The notes under the pieces: generated by a model
The model's database searches: none
The model's input: only the letters and a program-made list of their open reading frames with translations
Told to the model about the DNA's origin: nothing
Part shown: in pieces, positions 1 through 12,740 of the stretch
How the letters are laid out: each line of letters starts with the position of its first letter
Position numbering within the stretch: the first letter of the stretch is position 1
Program-made: the position numbers and the translations under genes
Origin: Cylindrotheca closterium
Lineage: Eukaryota > Bacillariophyta > Bacillariophyceae > Bacillariales > Bacillariaceae
Assembly: GCA_933822405.4 (NCBI GenBank)
Contig: CAKOGP040000447.1
Location: 1-63,717, forward strand
Direction: 5' to 3'
Length of the DNA: 63,717 bases

Positions 1-1205
1 GAATGGGGAAACGAGTTTGAGCCTACATGAAGTAAATGGCAAGCAAGGTGATGTCCGATGCCCCTTAACCAAAAGGAGACGATATCTTGGAACTGGCATT
101 TGTTCCTCAAGGCAAGATTGCTAGTTGGTCCAACCATTTGATCGGGGTCACGTCTCCCCAAACGGCAGTAGAGCCCAAATAGTGTTGCCGCATCGCCAAG
201 ATATGTCATTGTGCTTGTTGAGCTTTTGTGCCTTCCGTCGCTGAGAATGGAATCATTTCTCGGTGACCCTTTAAGCATTCTTGAATCGTTGTATATTGCG
301 GCGATATCTTTGATTGGAATTCCTTCATCATGAATGTTCATTTTGCCATGCTTCATCATTCCCAACTTGATGCCCCAGTAAGCAAGAAGGAACATGGCAG
401 TCTTGCGAAGCATGTGGGTGCCGGCGTAGATATGATGACGACCGCAGCCAGACAAGAGGTCCATTTTGAGAACGTCGTGGACAAGATAATCTAGAGTTTC
501 AAGAAAATCAGAGAATGGATATGGCTCGGTTGCATTTCCTTCAAACATCTGCTCTTTCACGGGGAAAATGTAGCCTTGGGTTCTTTTGGACGCTGCAACG
601 AACAGTAGCAAGGGTCGAACAGGGGAGAATTCAGGGTAGCCAGGACCATCGTAGACTTAGAAGTGCTTGTCTTCATTGTCGGTTTTCCCACAAATCTTCA
701 TGCAAAGCGAGACCACCTTTTTCCCCTTGACTACAATTGGTATGCTAGTCCTGTAGTTGACCACTGGCTCACCTTTACGTTGTACGCAATACCTCAGGAA
801 GGTTATGGCAAGAAAATCGGACACCGGTGGGGGGTTTCCAGGACAATTGGTTTGGCGTGGCAATATTGTAGACTCGTAGCCTTCCATGTATATTCAAAAG
901 TCCGTGAAATTCCTCAAAGTACTAGTATTGTACCGTGCAACAGATACTTGTTTGGCTCTGACTGTGCCTAGTTCGTCGCTATTTGAGCCAAGAATGACTG
1001 CAGGCAGGTGTGTGGAGTCCTCCGACCCATAACGTTTCAAATTCAGCTGTTTGATCTTGGCGTCAATATTCTGGAACCCTATGCGTCTCTCTGCTTTGGT
1101 TATCAAGGGGACCCTCTTGTTTCGTTTAGGCTCAGTGGCCCTCTCGGAGGGATTCCCCTCGGCAGCAGATTTTGCGCGCCGCTTACTCTTGTTCCTCTTT
1201 GACAT
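1..1205 (-). pseudogene. Tyrosine-recombinase-like ORF (Crypton-like?), two in-frame stops, runs off the left edge
   Basis: One minus-strand frame stays open from an ATG at 1205 to the window edge apart from a TGA at 894-896 and a TAA at 657-659. The start region is basic (MSKRNKSKRR). Further on there is a GCGRHHIYAGTHMLRKT stretch followed about 75 residues later by STSTMTYLGDAATLFGLY. A His-x-x-Arg block followed by a Tyr in a T-x-x-Y-x-x-D context resembles the catalytic end of tyrosine recombinases, as in Crypton-type or related eukaryotic YR elements. That assignment is from motif appearance only. The frame is intact across both stops with no shift, so decay is recent, or the stops are read through. 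The 3' end lies outside the window. It could also be a domesticated YR-like protein of unknown role. Confidence 0.45.
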
Positions 1206-1770
1206 CCCAAAGTTGTGGGTCTGGGAGGCTGTGGGGTTGGGTTCACGGTGCACAAAGAGCATTGGTTGGGAATTGTGCACGCTGCGCTCCTGCGCTAGGT
1301 ACAAAGTACTGGTACACATGTTCCTGAACGTTCTTTTTCTTACCTACTCAAATAGAATGAATCATCTAACATTGACAAAAGCTCGAGAACAAATCATTGG
1401 ATTTCTTTCATCATACTGACAACGGTCGAACGACCTCCACAACAGCATTGCTCCGCAACACCAAGTCCGATCAATTTATCAAACTTGTGTGCGAGTATAC
1501 ATCAAGAAATACGTCTATTTTGTCACACCACAACCCACCAGAGTCCCACCAAGAAAGAATCCCTCACGGAAGAAACCAGGCGGTAGGCGCCAGTTGGCTA
1601 TCTTTGATAGTCAAGCATATTTGTCGCCAGAGGTTGATTTTTGGGTGGATGCATCATATGGATGAAATATTGGGATAGATAAAACGTTCTGAAGCAAAAG
1701 GGTAGCTACTGAATGCACATGCTAGTTGGACTAATCATTCAGAGACTACAGATGAGTGGTTTCTTTCTTT
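1206..1770. other. Intergenic, no gene seen
   Basis: No open frame here has recognisable protein character on either strand, and no repeat or RNA feature was recognised. Confidence 0.5.
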
Positions 1771-2830
1771 CTAACGAGGTGTGAAAGAAGCAAACCAATC
1801 TTGTGACTCTGCCATATTAGAGATACTGTCAAGACTACTCATATCATCAGCATCATCGCCATCAGGCAACTCATGGTCTTTATCATTTGTCACTTGAGCT
1901 GTTGCGTTTTCTGCGACAAAAGGTTCAATGTATGCAACAAAAGGTGTCCATTTTCTCATTCTCCTTGTTTTTTGGGAAGTCAATATTGTCGTTGCAACAA
2001 ACAATTATATCCCAAGGGCTTGGTAAACGAATTCCCTCAAGGTACTTCACATGTGCCTTAGAAGCTTGCATTAGCAAATAACTCATTGATGCTGAAATGA
2101 GGAACTGTGAAAGCGCATCTACAACCTTCCTTGAACAATCAAAGGCATGATGAAGCAGACCACCAACTGCTCTCTATAGAATTGTGGATTTTGACTGGCG
2201 TCTTTTCTATTGGAATTGGTCTGTTCTATGATGCTGTGTGCTGCAAAGCATGCAAGTAGATTTGATGCCTGGCACTTGGAGCTTCATTTTTAGACCGAAC
2301 AGTTTCATCAAGCGGCTTGCTGTTTGCAAAATTCTATTGTGCAGGAATCGAAAGCCAGTGTATTTCAATTTCTCAATAGCATATTTGACCAAAGTCTTCA
2401 AATCATCTTTGCTGCTGTCGGGCGTTTCATCAGCTCCTCTCTCCTCCCCATAGAAAGTTTTTCCTATGCATTATTTCCGTTTTCATCAATTATTGCAGTA
2501 CAATTTGGCCGGAGCTTCCATTCTTGGCAAATGGGCAAGCTTAAAATCCTTTTGCCGCCAGAATTTCATCATGCTTCGTGAAGAAGTCTCAAGATGGATC
2601 TTTATCCTTGCTTGGATTCAAAGACACATCCCGTCTAACGGGATCCCGATGACTGATAGTCTTGGTTGAATTGGTTACTCTGGGAGCAACAATATGGCTC
2701 AAAATTGATACCTTACATGCTGGACAAGAAATCCATTCTGTTGGAGGAACTGTCGCAAGGCGTTCCAACAAACATTGAAAACAAGAGTACTGATCACATT
2801 AGTTTCCACTTGTAGCTTTTAGAATTCCTT
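1771..2830 (-). pseudogene. Decayed ORF of unknown family with CxxC/CxxxC-like pairs
   Basis: Several minus-strand frames together read like one broken protein. The upstream part contains EWISCPACKVSILSHIVAP and then HRDPVRRDVSLNPSKDKDPS, followed by a stop. After a frame change comes a segment starting KTFYGEE and a block rich in Lys and Leu ending in GIKSTCMLC. The last part (1771-2004) ends in an acidic tail DGDDADDMSSLDS and a stop. At least three frame changes and several stops are needed to join them, so it is not functional. I do not recognise the family. The Cys pairs suggest zinc binding, and the neighbourhood suggests a transposon-derived gene, but neither is shown. Confidence 0.35.
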
Positions 2831-2903
2831 ATTCTTTGATTGGTGGACCCCATTTGTTGCAGTAGGAGCACAGCATGAGGTTCTGTTATTTGGAAAACCT
2901 TGT

Positions 2904-3140
2904 ATGCTTGGAGGCAAAAGAGGATGGATCAACTGGTTTGTTCTGAATCAAAATTGTTGCAGGATGAACTGCGAGTTTGTTGGATTGTTTATTATTGCTC
3001 AAATTAAATGTGATTCATTCAAGCTAGAGGAAGCACTGGATCCTCTTCAACTCAAAGTGCTGGATATTTGTACAAAGACACTTGGTGTACAGTAAAATAT
3101 GCCTACAATAAGCTGGCACAAACCTACAGTAGTCTTTCCG
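2904..3140 (+). pseudogene. TPR-protein gene fragment, left copy
   Basis: This stretch is clearly homologous (roughly 85% by eye) to 11908-12140 on the far side of the tandem array. Its translation contains EALDPLQLKVLDICTKTLG, the kind of helix-turn-helix seen in kinesin-light-chain-type TPRs. The frame breaks after that, near 3090, where the right copy continues with an extra GEKHR-like segment. At about 3140 the homology stops and endonuclease-like sequence begins. It is a dead fragment. Confidence 0.5.
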
Positions 3141-4231
3141 GCTGGTCCTTTGCTTATCTTGTGGTGGTCTCTGCAACCAAGGAGGGCACCAATACGGGCA
3201 GTGTCTGGAACTATTGGCTGGGCAGGGGGATGTTAACACTGGATCTGGTTGCTCTGATCAAAAGGTGGAAAGCGGAAGGGTGTGAGATTATCCTTGGTCT
3301 TGATGCAAATGAGGATGTGTCCTACAATTCTCCCTCCTCCTTCTGCCAACAGATGAGGTCTGAAGGTCTAATTGAGGACATCCTACGCCGACATCAGGGC
3401 CCTTACCCCGCGACTACCCAAAGTTGGATGACTGATACTGGGATTGATGGTATTTTTGTGACCGACAGAGTTCTTGTCATGGCAGGTGGATATCTAGACT
3501 TTCAATACTTCTTTATGTTGGACCACATGGGACTCTGGATTGACATTGACTTGGAAGCTACTCTAGGGGCCCCACCAGCAGACTCCCTTTCCTTCCAACC
3601 ACGTTGCCTGACGTTTGGTGGATTGCTATGTCAAAGAAGCGGCTGAAGCGGGTAATCATCACTTCCGTCTTCCCCAACATTTGACCCAACTAGCGGAGGA
3701 CATTTTGGTCCAGGATGGCTACCTGACAGCAAATCAGCAAGTCCGATTCAACACAATCCATTATCAGGCCTATTATGAGATACGCTGACGGGCTGAGTGC
3801 AACTGTCAAAAACTCTCCATGGGCAAGGTTCACTAGTCACCACATATGCAGCAGAAATGGAATAGGCTGCACCTCTATCAGCTTCTGATCTTGGGACATG
3901 AGTAAGTCCGGATCAGTTCTTGCAAGGTCCAGTGTCTGCTGAAGAAAGCAGCAGGGCTGAGTGTCGCATGTCAATTGTTGGAGTCCGACCTACACAAAAA
4001 GTGGTACCTTGAACATCAAGCTTACAAGGAAGCCAAGCGGAAGCAGGCACTCCAGTGGCGTCTGGAGTACCTGGAAACCCAATTGGCAGCGGTCCAGAAA
4101 GCAAAGAAGGGCAACATCAAAGCTTGCATCAGACGGACTTGAGTCCAACAAATGGCACAAAAGGAGGAGACCCAACAGCGACAGAAAGCTCAAGGCAAAG
4201 CAACCTTCAGCAGATTAACCAATTGGGCATC
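3141..4231 (+). pseudogene. Endonuclease/reverse-transcriptase (LINE-like) element relic
   Basis: The first open part (to 3646) reads like the second half of an endonuclease/exonuclease/phosphatase domain as carried by non-LTR-like elements of diatoms: RWKAEGCEIILGLDANEDV, then TDTGIDGIFV, then LDHMGLWIDIDL, with Asp-Asn/Asp and Asp-His residues in the expected order. A shifted frame continues with VDCYVKEAAEAGNHHF to about 3786. More shifted segments follow, rich in Lys, Arg and Gln (QALQWRLEYLETQLAAV), up to the poly-G tract. At least two frameshifts and several stops are present, and no reverse transcriptase core is seen, so only the 5' part of the element survives. The family call is moderate; that it is non-functional is clear. 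Confidence 0.5.
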
Positions 4232-4245
4232 GGGGGGGGGGGGGG
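4232..4245 (+). repeat. Poly-G run of 14 at the array's left border
   Basis: Fourteen consecutive G residues separate the endonuclease relic from the first array unit, which begins at about 4260. Such a run at a junction may mark a break-repair scar or an assembly weak spot. Confidence 0.8.
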
Positions 4246-4259
4246 TAGCCCGTACGGGG

Positions 4260-7200
4260 TTATCCCCAATTTTACGCATACAAAATAAATGTACCACAAA
4301 CTCGTAGACGTAAATGTTCAACATGACCAAGTTTTTTGTCCTGATCGAGCAAAAGTGCCTAGTTCTAGCCATAAATTTCCTTCACCACCAGACTGAAGCT
4401 ACAAATTAGATCTGAACTATCCAATTCACCATAAGGAATAACGATCTTTGATTGGAGCTTTCGTTGGACCAATTTTGGACTTTGCAAAAGTGACAGCGCT
4501 CCAGAAAATAAATCAATCTCAAGCATGACCGGGCTCTTGTTGACACCCATTGGAAACAAGACAATTTGGCTCCTGTGATACTGATAAGTTTTGTTGTGTT
4601 CCCTTTCCTAGACTTCATACTGGGGAATGAAACACCGCAGCTCGTTTCATTTTGGAGCAGAGTGAAATGCACTGATTTCATTACAATTTGCATTTGACAC
4701 AAACGATTCATAATGTGTGCGGTAGATGCAGATTCAAGCACAGAGCACGCTTCCTCGGCTCATCATGTATACTTAATCTATTAGGACAGTGGGTTGGAAG
4801 GATGATATAAGATGGGACTACTCCCAAATGCTCCCTCTTGTGGATGAGCAGATTCAAAATGTGATCAATCAGATGTTGCTTCATCTGCAGGAGGTTTGAT
4901 GCACTTTTACCATCCAATGTATTGGGATAAGGAATAGGGATATCTAAATAGTAGAAACATTCATCATGCAGCAACGGCTGGGCCATGGGTCCGAGTCTAG
5001 GAGGCCATGGAGTCGAATTTTGCAGAGCAGATGCTTCATATTATAATGGTCGACTTCAGCAATTTGATTATTGCATAAGGAGCCAACATAACCTCCATAT
5101 AACCTATTGCAACCCGGATGCGCCCATTTCACTTTCCAGCAAGTGTATGGTCCGCATCTGAAGTCATAATGTATACTGGCTTGTGCTCAGCTTTGGTGAC
5201 TTGGACGTCGAATCCAATGCAACCAGATGCTACAATCAAAGTTCCACCCCATCTCAGTCTTTTTATAGGTATTTACCCCTCTCGAAATCGGATTTTGGCT
5301 AGTGTTTGATCATTTGCAAATGCTTGATGTGTATTTGGCCAAATTTGTATTAGCAACAACATACTCATAGGTAGTCCTTTGCTTTCTATCGCCGAGTCTC
5401 TTCCAAGTATATCATCATCAAAAGTTACTAGTATATTCTAGGAGAAATGGGTACCTCATAGCACTTGCATGCCTCCTCCAATTATGGAAAGCCAAATGAT
5501 TGCTCACTGTATTCAACAACCTAGACAGATTCTTGTTGAAGGACCCCACCACCCTTGCACACCCCAATCAGGGCCAATCCCGCTACAAGAACAGCAGAAG
5601 CCACACCCCTAGCCTCAAACTGTCCTTCAAATACGAGAGTGGTCTCGGATTGGTTTATGGCCTCCTCAACAATATTCAATCCAATCGATGGCCTGCAGAA
5701 ATCAAATTCTAACTTGACAAGGGTGCCACCAGACGATTGCAACCATTTGATGTTTGTCAGCTTATTGCTTGGAAATTTATCCCCAATTTTACGCATACAA
5801 AATAAATGTACCACAAACTCGTAGACGTAAATGTTCAACATGACCAAGTTTTTTGTCCTGATCGAGCAAAAGTGCCTAGTTCTAGCCATAAATTTCCTTC
5901 ACCACCAGACTGAAGCTACAAATTAGATCTGAACTATCCAATTCACCATAAGGAATAACGATCTTTGATTGGAGCTTTCGTTGGACCAATTTTGGACTTT
6001 GCAAAAGTGACAGCGCTCCAGAAAATAAATCAATCTCAAGCATGACCGGGCTCTTGTTGACACCCATTGGAAACAAGACAATTTGGCTCCTGTGATACTG
6101 ATAAGTTTTGTTGTGTTCCCTTTCCTAGACTTCATACTGGGGAATGAAACACCGCAGCTCGTTTCATTTTGGAGCAGAGTGAAATGCACTGATTTCATTA
6201 CAATTTGCATTTGACACAAACGATTCATAATGTGTGCGGTAGATGCAGATTCAAGCACAGAGCACGCTTCCTCGGCTCATCATGTATACTTAATCTATTA
6301 GGACAGTGGGTTGGAAGGATGATATAAGATGGGACTACTCCCAAATGCTCCCTCTTGTGGATGAGCAGATTCAAAATGTGATCAATCAGATGTTGCTTCA
6401 TCTGCAGGAGGTTTGATGCACTTTTACCATCCAATGTATTGGGATAAGGAATAGGGATATCTAAATAGTAGAAACATTCATCATGCAGCAACGGCTGGGC
6501 CATGGGTCCGAGTCTAGGAGGCCATGGAGTCGAATTTTGCAGAGCAGATGCTTCATATTATAATGGTCGACTTCAGCAATTTGATTATTGCATAAGGAGC
6601 CAACATAACCTCCATATAACCTATTGCAACCCGGATGCGCCCATTTCACTTTCCAGCAAGTGTATGGTCCGCATCTGAAGTCATAATGTATACTGGCTTG
6701 TGCTCAGCTTTGGTGACTTGGACGTCGAATCCAATGCAACCAGATGCTACAATCAAAGTTCCACCCCATCTCAGTCTTTTTATAGGTATTTACCCCTCTC
6801 GAAATCGGATTTTGGCTAGTGTTTGATCATTTGCAAATGCTTGATGTGTATTTGGCCAAATTTGTATTAGCAACAACATACTCATAGGTAGTCCTTTGCT
6901 TTCTATCGCCGAGTCTCTTCCAAGTATATCATCATCAAAAGTTACTAGTATATTCTAGGAGAAATGGGTACCTCATAGCACTTGCATGCCTCCTCCAATT
7001 ATGGAAAGCCAAATGATTGCTCACTGTATTCAACAACCTAGACAGATTCTTGTTGAAGGACCCCACCACCCTTGCACACCCCAATCAGGGCCAATCCCGC
7101 TACAAGAACAGCAGAAGCCACACCCCTAGCCTCAAACTGTCCTTCAAATACGAGAGTGGTCTCGGATTGGTTTATGGCCTCCTCAACAATATTCAATCCA

Positions 7201-10200
7201 ATCGATGGCCTGCAGAAATCAAATTCTAACTTGACAAGGGTGCCACCAGACGATTGCAACCATTTGATGTTTGTCAGCTTATTGCTTGGAAATTTATCCC
7301 CAATTTTACGCATACAAAATAAATGTACCACAAACTCGTAGACGTAAATGTTCAACATGACCAAGTTTTTTGTCCTGATCGAGCAAAAGTGCCTAGTTCT
7401 AGCCATAAATTTCCTTCACCACCAGACTGAAGCTACAAATTAGATCTGAACTATCCAATTCACCATAAGGAATAACGATCTTTGATTGGAGCTTTCGTTG
7501 GACCAATTTTGGACTTTGCAAAAGTGACAGCGCTCCAGAAAATAAATCAATCTCAAGCATGACCGGGCTCTTGTTGACACCCATTGGAAACAAGACAATT
7601 TGGCTCCTGTGATACTGATAAGTTTTGTTGTGTTCCCTTTCCTAGACTTCATACTGGGGAATGAAACACCGCAGCTCGTTTCATTTTGGAGCAGAGTGAA
7701 ATGCACTGATTTCATTACAATTTGCATTTGACACAAACGATTCATAATGTGTGCGGTAGATGCAGATTCAAGCACAGAGCACGCTTCCTCGGCTCATCAT
7801 GTATACTTAATCTATTAGGACAGTGGGTTGGAAGGATGATATAAGATGGGACTACTCCCAAATGCTCCCTCTTGTGGATGAGCAGATTCAAAATGTGATC
7901 AATCAGATGTTGCTTCATCTGCAGGAGGTTTGATGCACTTTTACCATCCAATGTATTGGGATAAGGAATAGGGATATCTAAATAGTAGAAACATTCATCA
8001 TGCAGCAACGGCTGGGCCATGGGTCCGAGTCTAGGAGGCCATGGAGTCGAATTTTGCAGAGCAGATGCTTCATATTATAATGGTCGACTTCAGCAATTTG
8101 ATTATTGCATAAGGAGCCAACATAACCTCCATATAACCTATTGCAACCCGGATGCGCCCATTTCACTTTCCAGCAAGTGTATGGTCCGCATCTGAAGTCA
8201 TAATGTATACTGGCTTGTGCTCAGCTTTGGTGACTTGGACGTCGAATCCAATGCAACCAGATGCTACAATCAAAGTTCCACCCCATCTCAGTCTTTTTAT
8301 AGGTATTTACCCCTCTCGAAATCGGATTTTGGCTAGTGTTTGATCATTTGCAAATGCTTGATGTGTATTTGGCCAAATTTGTATTAGCAACAACATACTC
8401 ATAGGTAGTCCTTTGCTTTCTATCGCCGAGTCTCTTCCAAGTATATCATCATCAAAAGTTACTAGTATATTCTAGGAGAAATGGGTACCTCATAGCACTT
8501 GCATGCCTCCTCCAATTATGGAAAGCCAAATGATTGCTCACTGTATTCAACAACCTAGACAGATTCTTGTTGAAGGACCCCACCACCCTTGCACACCCCA
8601 ATCAGGGCCAATCCCGCTACAAGAACAGCAGAAGCCACACCCCTAGCCTCAAACTGTCCTTCAAATACGAGAGTGGTCTCGGATTGGTTTATGGCCTCCT
8701 CAACAATATTCAATCCAATCGATGGCCTGCAGAAATCAAATTCTAACTTGACAAGGGTGCCACCAGACGATTGCAACCATTTGATGTTTGTCAGCTTATT
8801 GCTTGGAAATTTATCCCCAATTTTACGCATACAAAATAAATGTACCACAAACTCGTAGACGTAAATGTTCAACATGACCAAGTTTTTTGTCCTGATCGAG
8901 CAAAAGTGCCTAGTTCTAGCCATAAATTTCCTTCACCACCAGACTGAAGCTACAAATTAGATCTGAACTATCCAATTCACCATAAGGAATAACGATCTTT
9001 GATTGGAGCTTTCGTTGGACCAATTTTGGACTTTGCAAAAGTGACAGCGCTCCAGAAAATAAATCAATCTCAAGCATGACCGGGCTCTTGTTGACACCCA
9101 TTGGAAACAAGACAATTTGGCTCCTGTGATACTGATAAGTTTTGTTGTGTTCCCTTTCCTAGACTTCATACTGGGGAATGAAACACCGCAGCTCGTTTCA
9201 TTTTGGAGCAGAGTGAAATGCACTGATTTCATTACAATTTGCATTTGACACAAACGATTCATAATGTGTGCGGTAGATGCAGATTCAAGCACAGAGCACG
9301 CTTCCTCGGCTCATCATGTATACTTAATCTATTAGGACAGTGGGTTGGAAGGATGATATAAGATGGGACTACTCCCAAATGCTCCCTCTTGTGGATGAGC
9401 AGATTCAAAATGTGATCAATCAGATGTTGCTTCATCTGCAGGAGGTTTGATGCACTTTTACCATCCAATGTATTGGGATAAGGAATAGGGATATCTAAAT
9501 AGTAGAAACATTCATCATGCAGCAACGGCTGGGCCATGGGTCCGAGTCTAGGAGGCCATGGAGTCGAATTTTGCAGAGCAGATGCTTCATATTATAATGG
9601 TCGACTTCAGCAATTTGATTATTGCATAAGGAGCCAACATAACCTCCATATAACCTATTGCAACCCGGATGCGCCCATTTCACTTTCCAGCAAGTGTATG
9701 GTCCGCATCTGAAGTCATAATGTATACTGGCTTGTGCTCAGCTTTGGTGACTTGGACGTCGAATCCAATGCAACCAGATGCTACAATCAAAGTTCCACCC
9801 CATCTCAGTCTTTTTATAGGTATTTACCCCTCTCGAAATCGGATTTTGGCTAGTGTTTGATCATTTGCAAATGCTTGATGTGTATTTGGCCAAATTTGTA
9901 TTAGCAACAACATACTCATAGGTAGTCCTTTGCTTTCTATCGCCGAGTCTCTTCCAAGTATATCATCATCAAAAGTTACTAGTATATTCTAGGAGAAATG
10001 GGTACCTCATAGCACTTGCATGCCTCCTCCAATTATGGAAAGCCAAATGATTGCTCACTGTATTCAACAACCTAGACAGATTCTTGTTGAAGGACCCCAC
10101 CACCCTTGCACACCCCAATCAGGGCCAATCCCGCTACAAGAACAGCAGAAGCCACACCCCTAGCCTCAAACTGTCCTTCAAATACGAGAGTGGTCTCGGA

Positions 10201-11843
10201 TTGGTTTATGGCCTCCTCAACAATATTCAATCCAATCGATGGCCTGCAGAAATCAAATTCTAACTTGACAAGGGTGCCACCAGACGATTGCAACCATTTG
10301 ATGTTTGTCAGCTTATTGCTTGGAAATTTATCCCCAATTTTACGCATACAAAATAAATGTACCACAAACTCGTAGACGTAAATGTTCAACATGACCAAGT
10401 TTTTTGTCCTGATCGAGCAAAAGTGCCTAGTTCTAGCCATAAATTTCCTTCACCACCAGACTGAAGCTACAAATTAGATCTGAACTATCCAATTCACCAT
10501 AAGGAATAACGATCTTTGATTGGAGCTTTCGTTGGACCAATTTTGGACTTTGCAAAAGTGACAGCGCTCCAGAAAATAAATCAATCTCAAGCATGACCGG
10601 GCTCTTGTTGACACCCATTGGAAACAAGACAATTTGGCTCCTGTGATACTGATAAGTTTTGTTGTGTTCCCTTTCCTAGACTTCATACTGGGGAATGAAA
10701 CACCGCAGCTCGTTTCATTTTGGAGCAGAGTGAAATGCACTGATTTCATTACAATTTGCATTTGACACAAACGATTCATAATGTGTGCGGTAGATGCAGA
10801 TTCAAGCACAGAGCACGCTTCCTCGGCTCATCATGTATACTTAATCTATTAGGACAGTGGGTTGGAAGGATGATATAAGATGGGACTACTCCCAAATGCT
10901 CCCTCTTGTGGATGAGCAGATTCAAAATGTGATCAATCAGATGTTGCTTCATCTGCAGGAGGTTTGATGCACTTTTACCATCCAATGTATTGGGATAAGG
11001 AATAGGGATATCTAAATAGTAGAAACATTCATCATGCAGCAACGGCTGGGCCATGGGTCCGAGTCTAGGAGGCCATGGAGTCGAATTTTGCAGAGCAGAT
11101 GCTTCATATTATAATGGTCGACTTCAGCAATTTGATTATTGCATAAGGAGCCAACATAACCTCCATATAACCTATTGCAACCCGGATGCGCCCATTTCAC
11201 TTTCCAGCAAGTGTATGGTCCGCATCTGAAGTCATAATGTATACTGGCTTGTGCTCAGCTTTGGTGACTTGGACGTCGAATCCAATGCAACCAGATGCTA
11301 CAATCAAAGTTCCACCCCATCTCAGTCTTTTTATAGGTATTTACCCCTCTCGAAATCGGATTTTGGCTAGTGTTTGATCATTTGCAAATGCTTGATGTGT
11401 ATTTGGCCAAATTTGTATTAGCAACAACATACTCATAGGTAGTCCTTTGCTTTCTATCGCCGAGTCTCTTCCAAGTATATCATCATCAAAAGTTACTAGT
11501 ATATTCTAGGAGAAATGGGTACCTCATAGCACTTGCATGCCTCCTCCAATTATGGAAAGCCAAATGATTGCTCACTGTATTCAACAACCTAGACAGATTC
11601 TTGTTGAAGGACCCCACCACCCTTGCACACCCCAATCAGGGCCAATCCCGCTACAAGAACAGCAGAAGCCACACCCCTAGCCTCAAACTGTCCTTCAAAT
11701 ACGAGAGTGGTCTCGAATTGGTTTATGGCCTCCTCAACAATATTCAATCCAATCGATGGCCTGCAGAAATCAAATTCTAACTTGACAAGGGTGCCACCAG
11801 ACAATTGCAACCATTTGATGTTTGTCAGCTTATTGCTTGGAAA
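4260..11843. repeat. Head-to-tail tandem array: five units of 1,517 bp
   Basis: Units start at 4260, 5777, 7294, 8811 and 10328; every internal landmark recurs at a 1,517-base spacing. Units 1-4 appear identical in the stretches compared. Each unit gives the same set of small frames (62-122 residues on the minus strand, 63-89 on the plus strand). None has a recognisable domain, a long frame or codon bias, so I do not call genes in it. The longest minus frame (122 residues, for example 5521-5889) spans the unit junction and has a hydrophobic stretch around VASAVLVAGLALIGV. The right end of unit 5 runs smoothly into the TPR-gene region, so the repeated block seems to have been amplified from sequence originally next to that gene. 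The near-perfect identity implies recent amplification or gene conversion. Confidence 0.95.
10328..11843. repeat. Fifth, slightly divergent array unit
   Basis: This unit matches the others except for at least two substitutions near its right end (about 11716, G to A in the CTCGGATTGG context, and about 11803, G to A in CAGACGATTG). It then leaves the repeat after GCTTGGAAA. The changes sit at the edge that joins unique sequence, as expected for the ancestral border copy. Confidence 0.85.
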
Positions 11844-12740
11844 GCAAAACAAAGAAATTGGACCTCCACATATCAACATGGAAATTCGAGTACCGCTAAC
11901 GCAGCTATGCTTGGAGACAAAAGAGGATGGATTATCTTGTTTGTTTTGAATCAAATTTGTTGCAGGACGAACTATGTGTTTGTTGGATTGTTTATTGTTG
12001 CTCAAATTAAACGTGATTCATTCAAGCTAAAGCAAGCACTGGATCTTCACCTCAAAGTGCTGGATATTCGTAAAAAGACACTTGGTGAAAAGCATCGTAC
12101 AGTAAAAGATGCCTACAAATAAGCTGGGGCAAACCTACAGCAGTCTTTCCATTCTGTTGGAATCCAAACGCCAATACTACCAAGCATTGGCAACCCTAGA
12201 GCAAGAACTGGCCATTCGACAACAAATGGCTTCTGAAAATGACAATAGCACGATCTCGATTTTAAAGCTTGTATCTCAAGATTGCCAATGTCTACCAAAA
12301 TATGTCGCTCGTCATGGAAAAGCAAGGAAAGCTGAATGCGAGGATTGTCTATAAACGGACTTGAGGATCTGTCGAGGACACTAGACAATAGAGTTGTAAT
12401 GAAGATAGAACTGCTATTCTTATTGATGATAGTTCATGAGAGTGAGGATTGCTCTGAACTTGAGCAGAGGATCCAGCAGTAGAAACACGTAGAGAGTAGT
12501 ATGTGGAGTTCGGGAGAAGAACTGAGGTGTCAAGTGATCATGAAAATGACCCAATCAGAGTAACCCACAGGTCCGATCTATTGGACTTGCGGTACGATTC
12601 GCTTGACCTCAACACTGAAGGAATCTTTGCAAGTTCTAGAAAAGTGTTTGGATATACGACGAAATTGTTTGAACGAGCAACACCGCACAGTCAAAAAGGC
12701 TACAAAACAGAAGGAAAGGTTGCAACAAAAGATTGAAGAC
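11844..12740 (+). pseudogene. TPR (kinesin-light-chain-like) gene fragment, right copy
   Basis: Three plus-strand frames carry TPR-like blocks in order: ALDLHLKVLDIRKKTLGEKH, then QALATLEQELAIRQQM, then, near 12615-12700 in another frame, SLQVLEKCLDIRRNCLNEQH. The repeated pattern of Leu-x-x-Arg-x-x-x-Leu-Gly-x-x-His is typical of kinesin-light-chain-type TPRs. In-frame stops (after KDAYK at about 12120, at 12352-12354 and others) and frame changes separate the blocks. No start or complete gene remains. It is homologous to 2904-3140, so this gene existed in two copies flanking the array, or the array was inserted into a duplicated locus. Confidence 0.55.

Noticed and set aside
4365..11780. 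Sets of 62-122-residue ORFs repeated in every tandem unit
   Set aside because: They recur only because the DNA unit recurs; none has a domain, and several overlap on both strands. Not called as genes.
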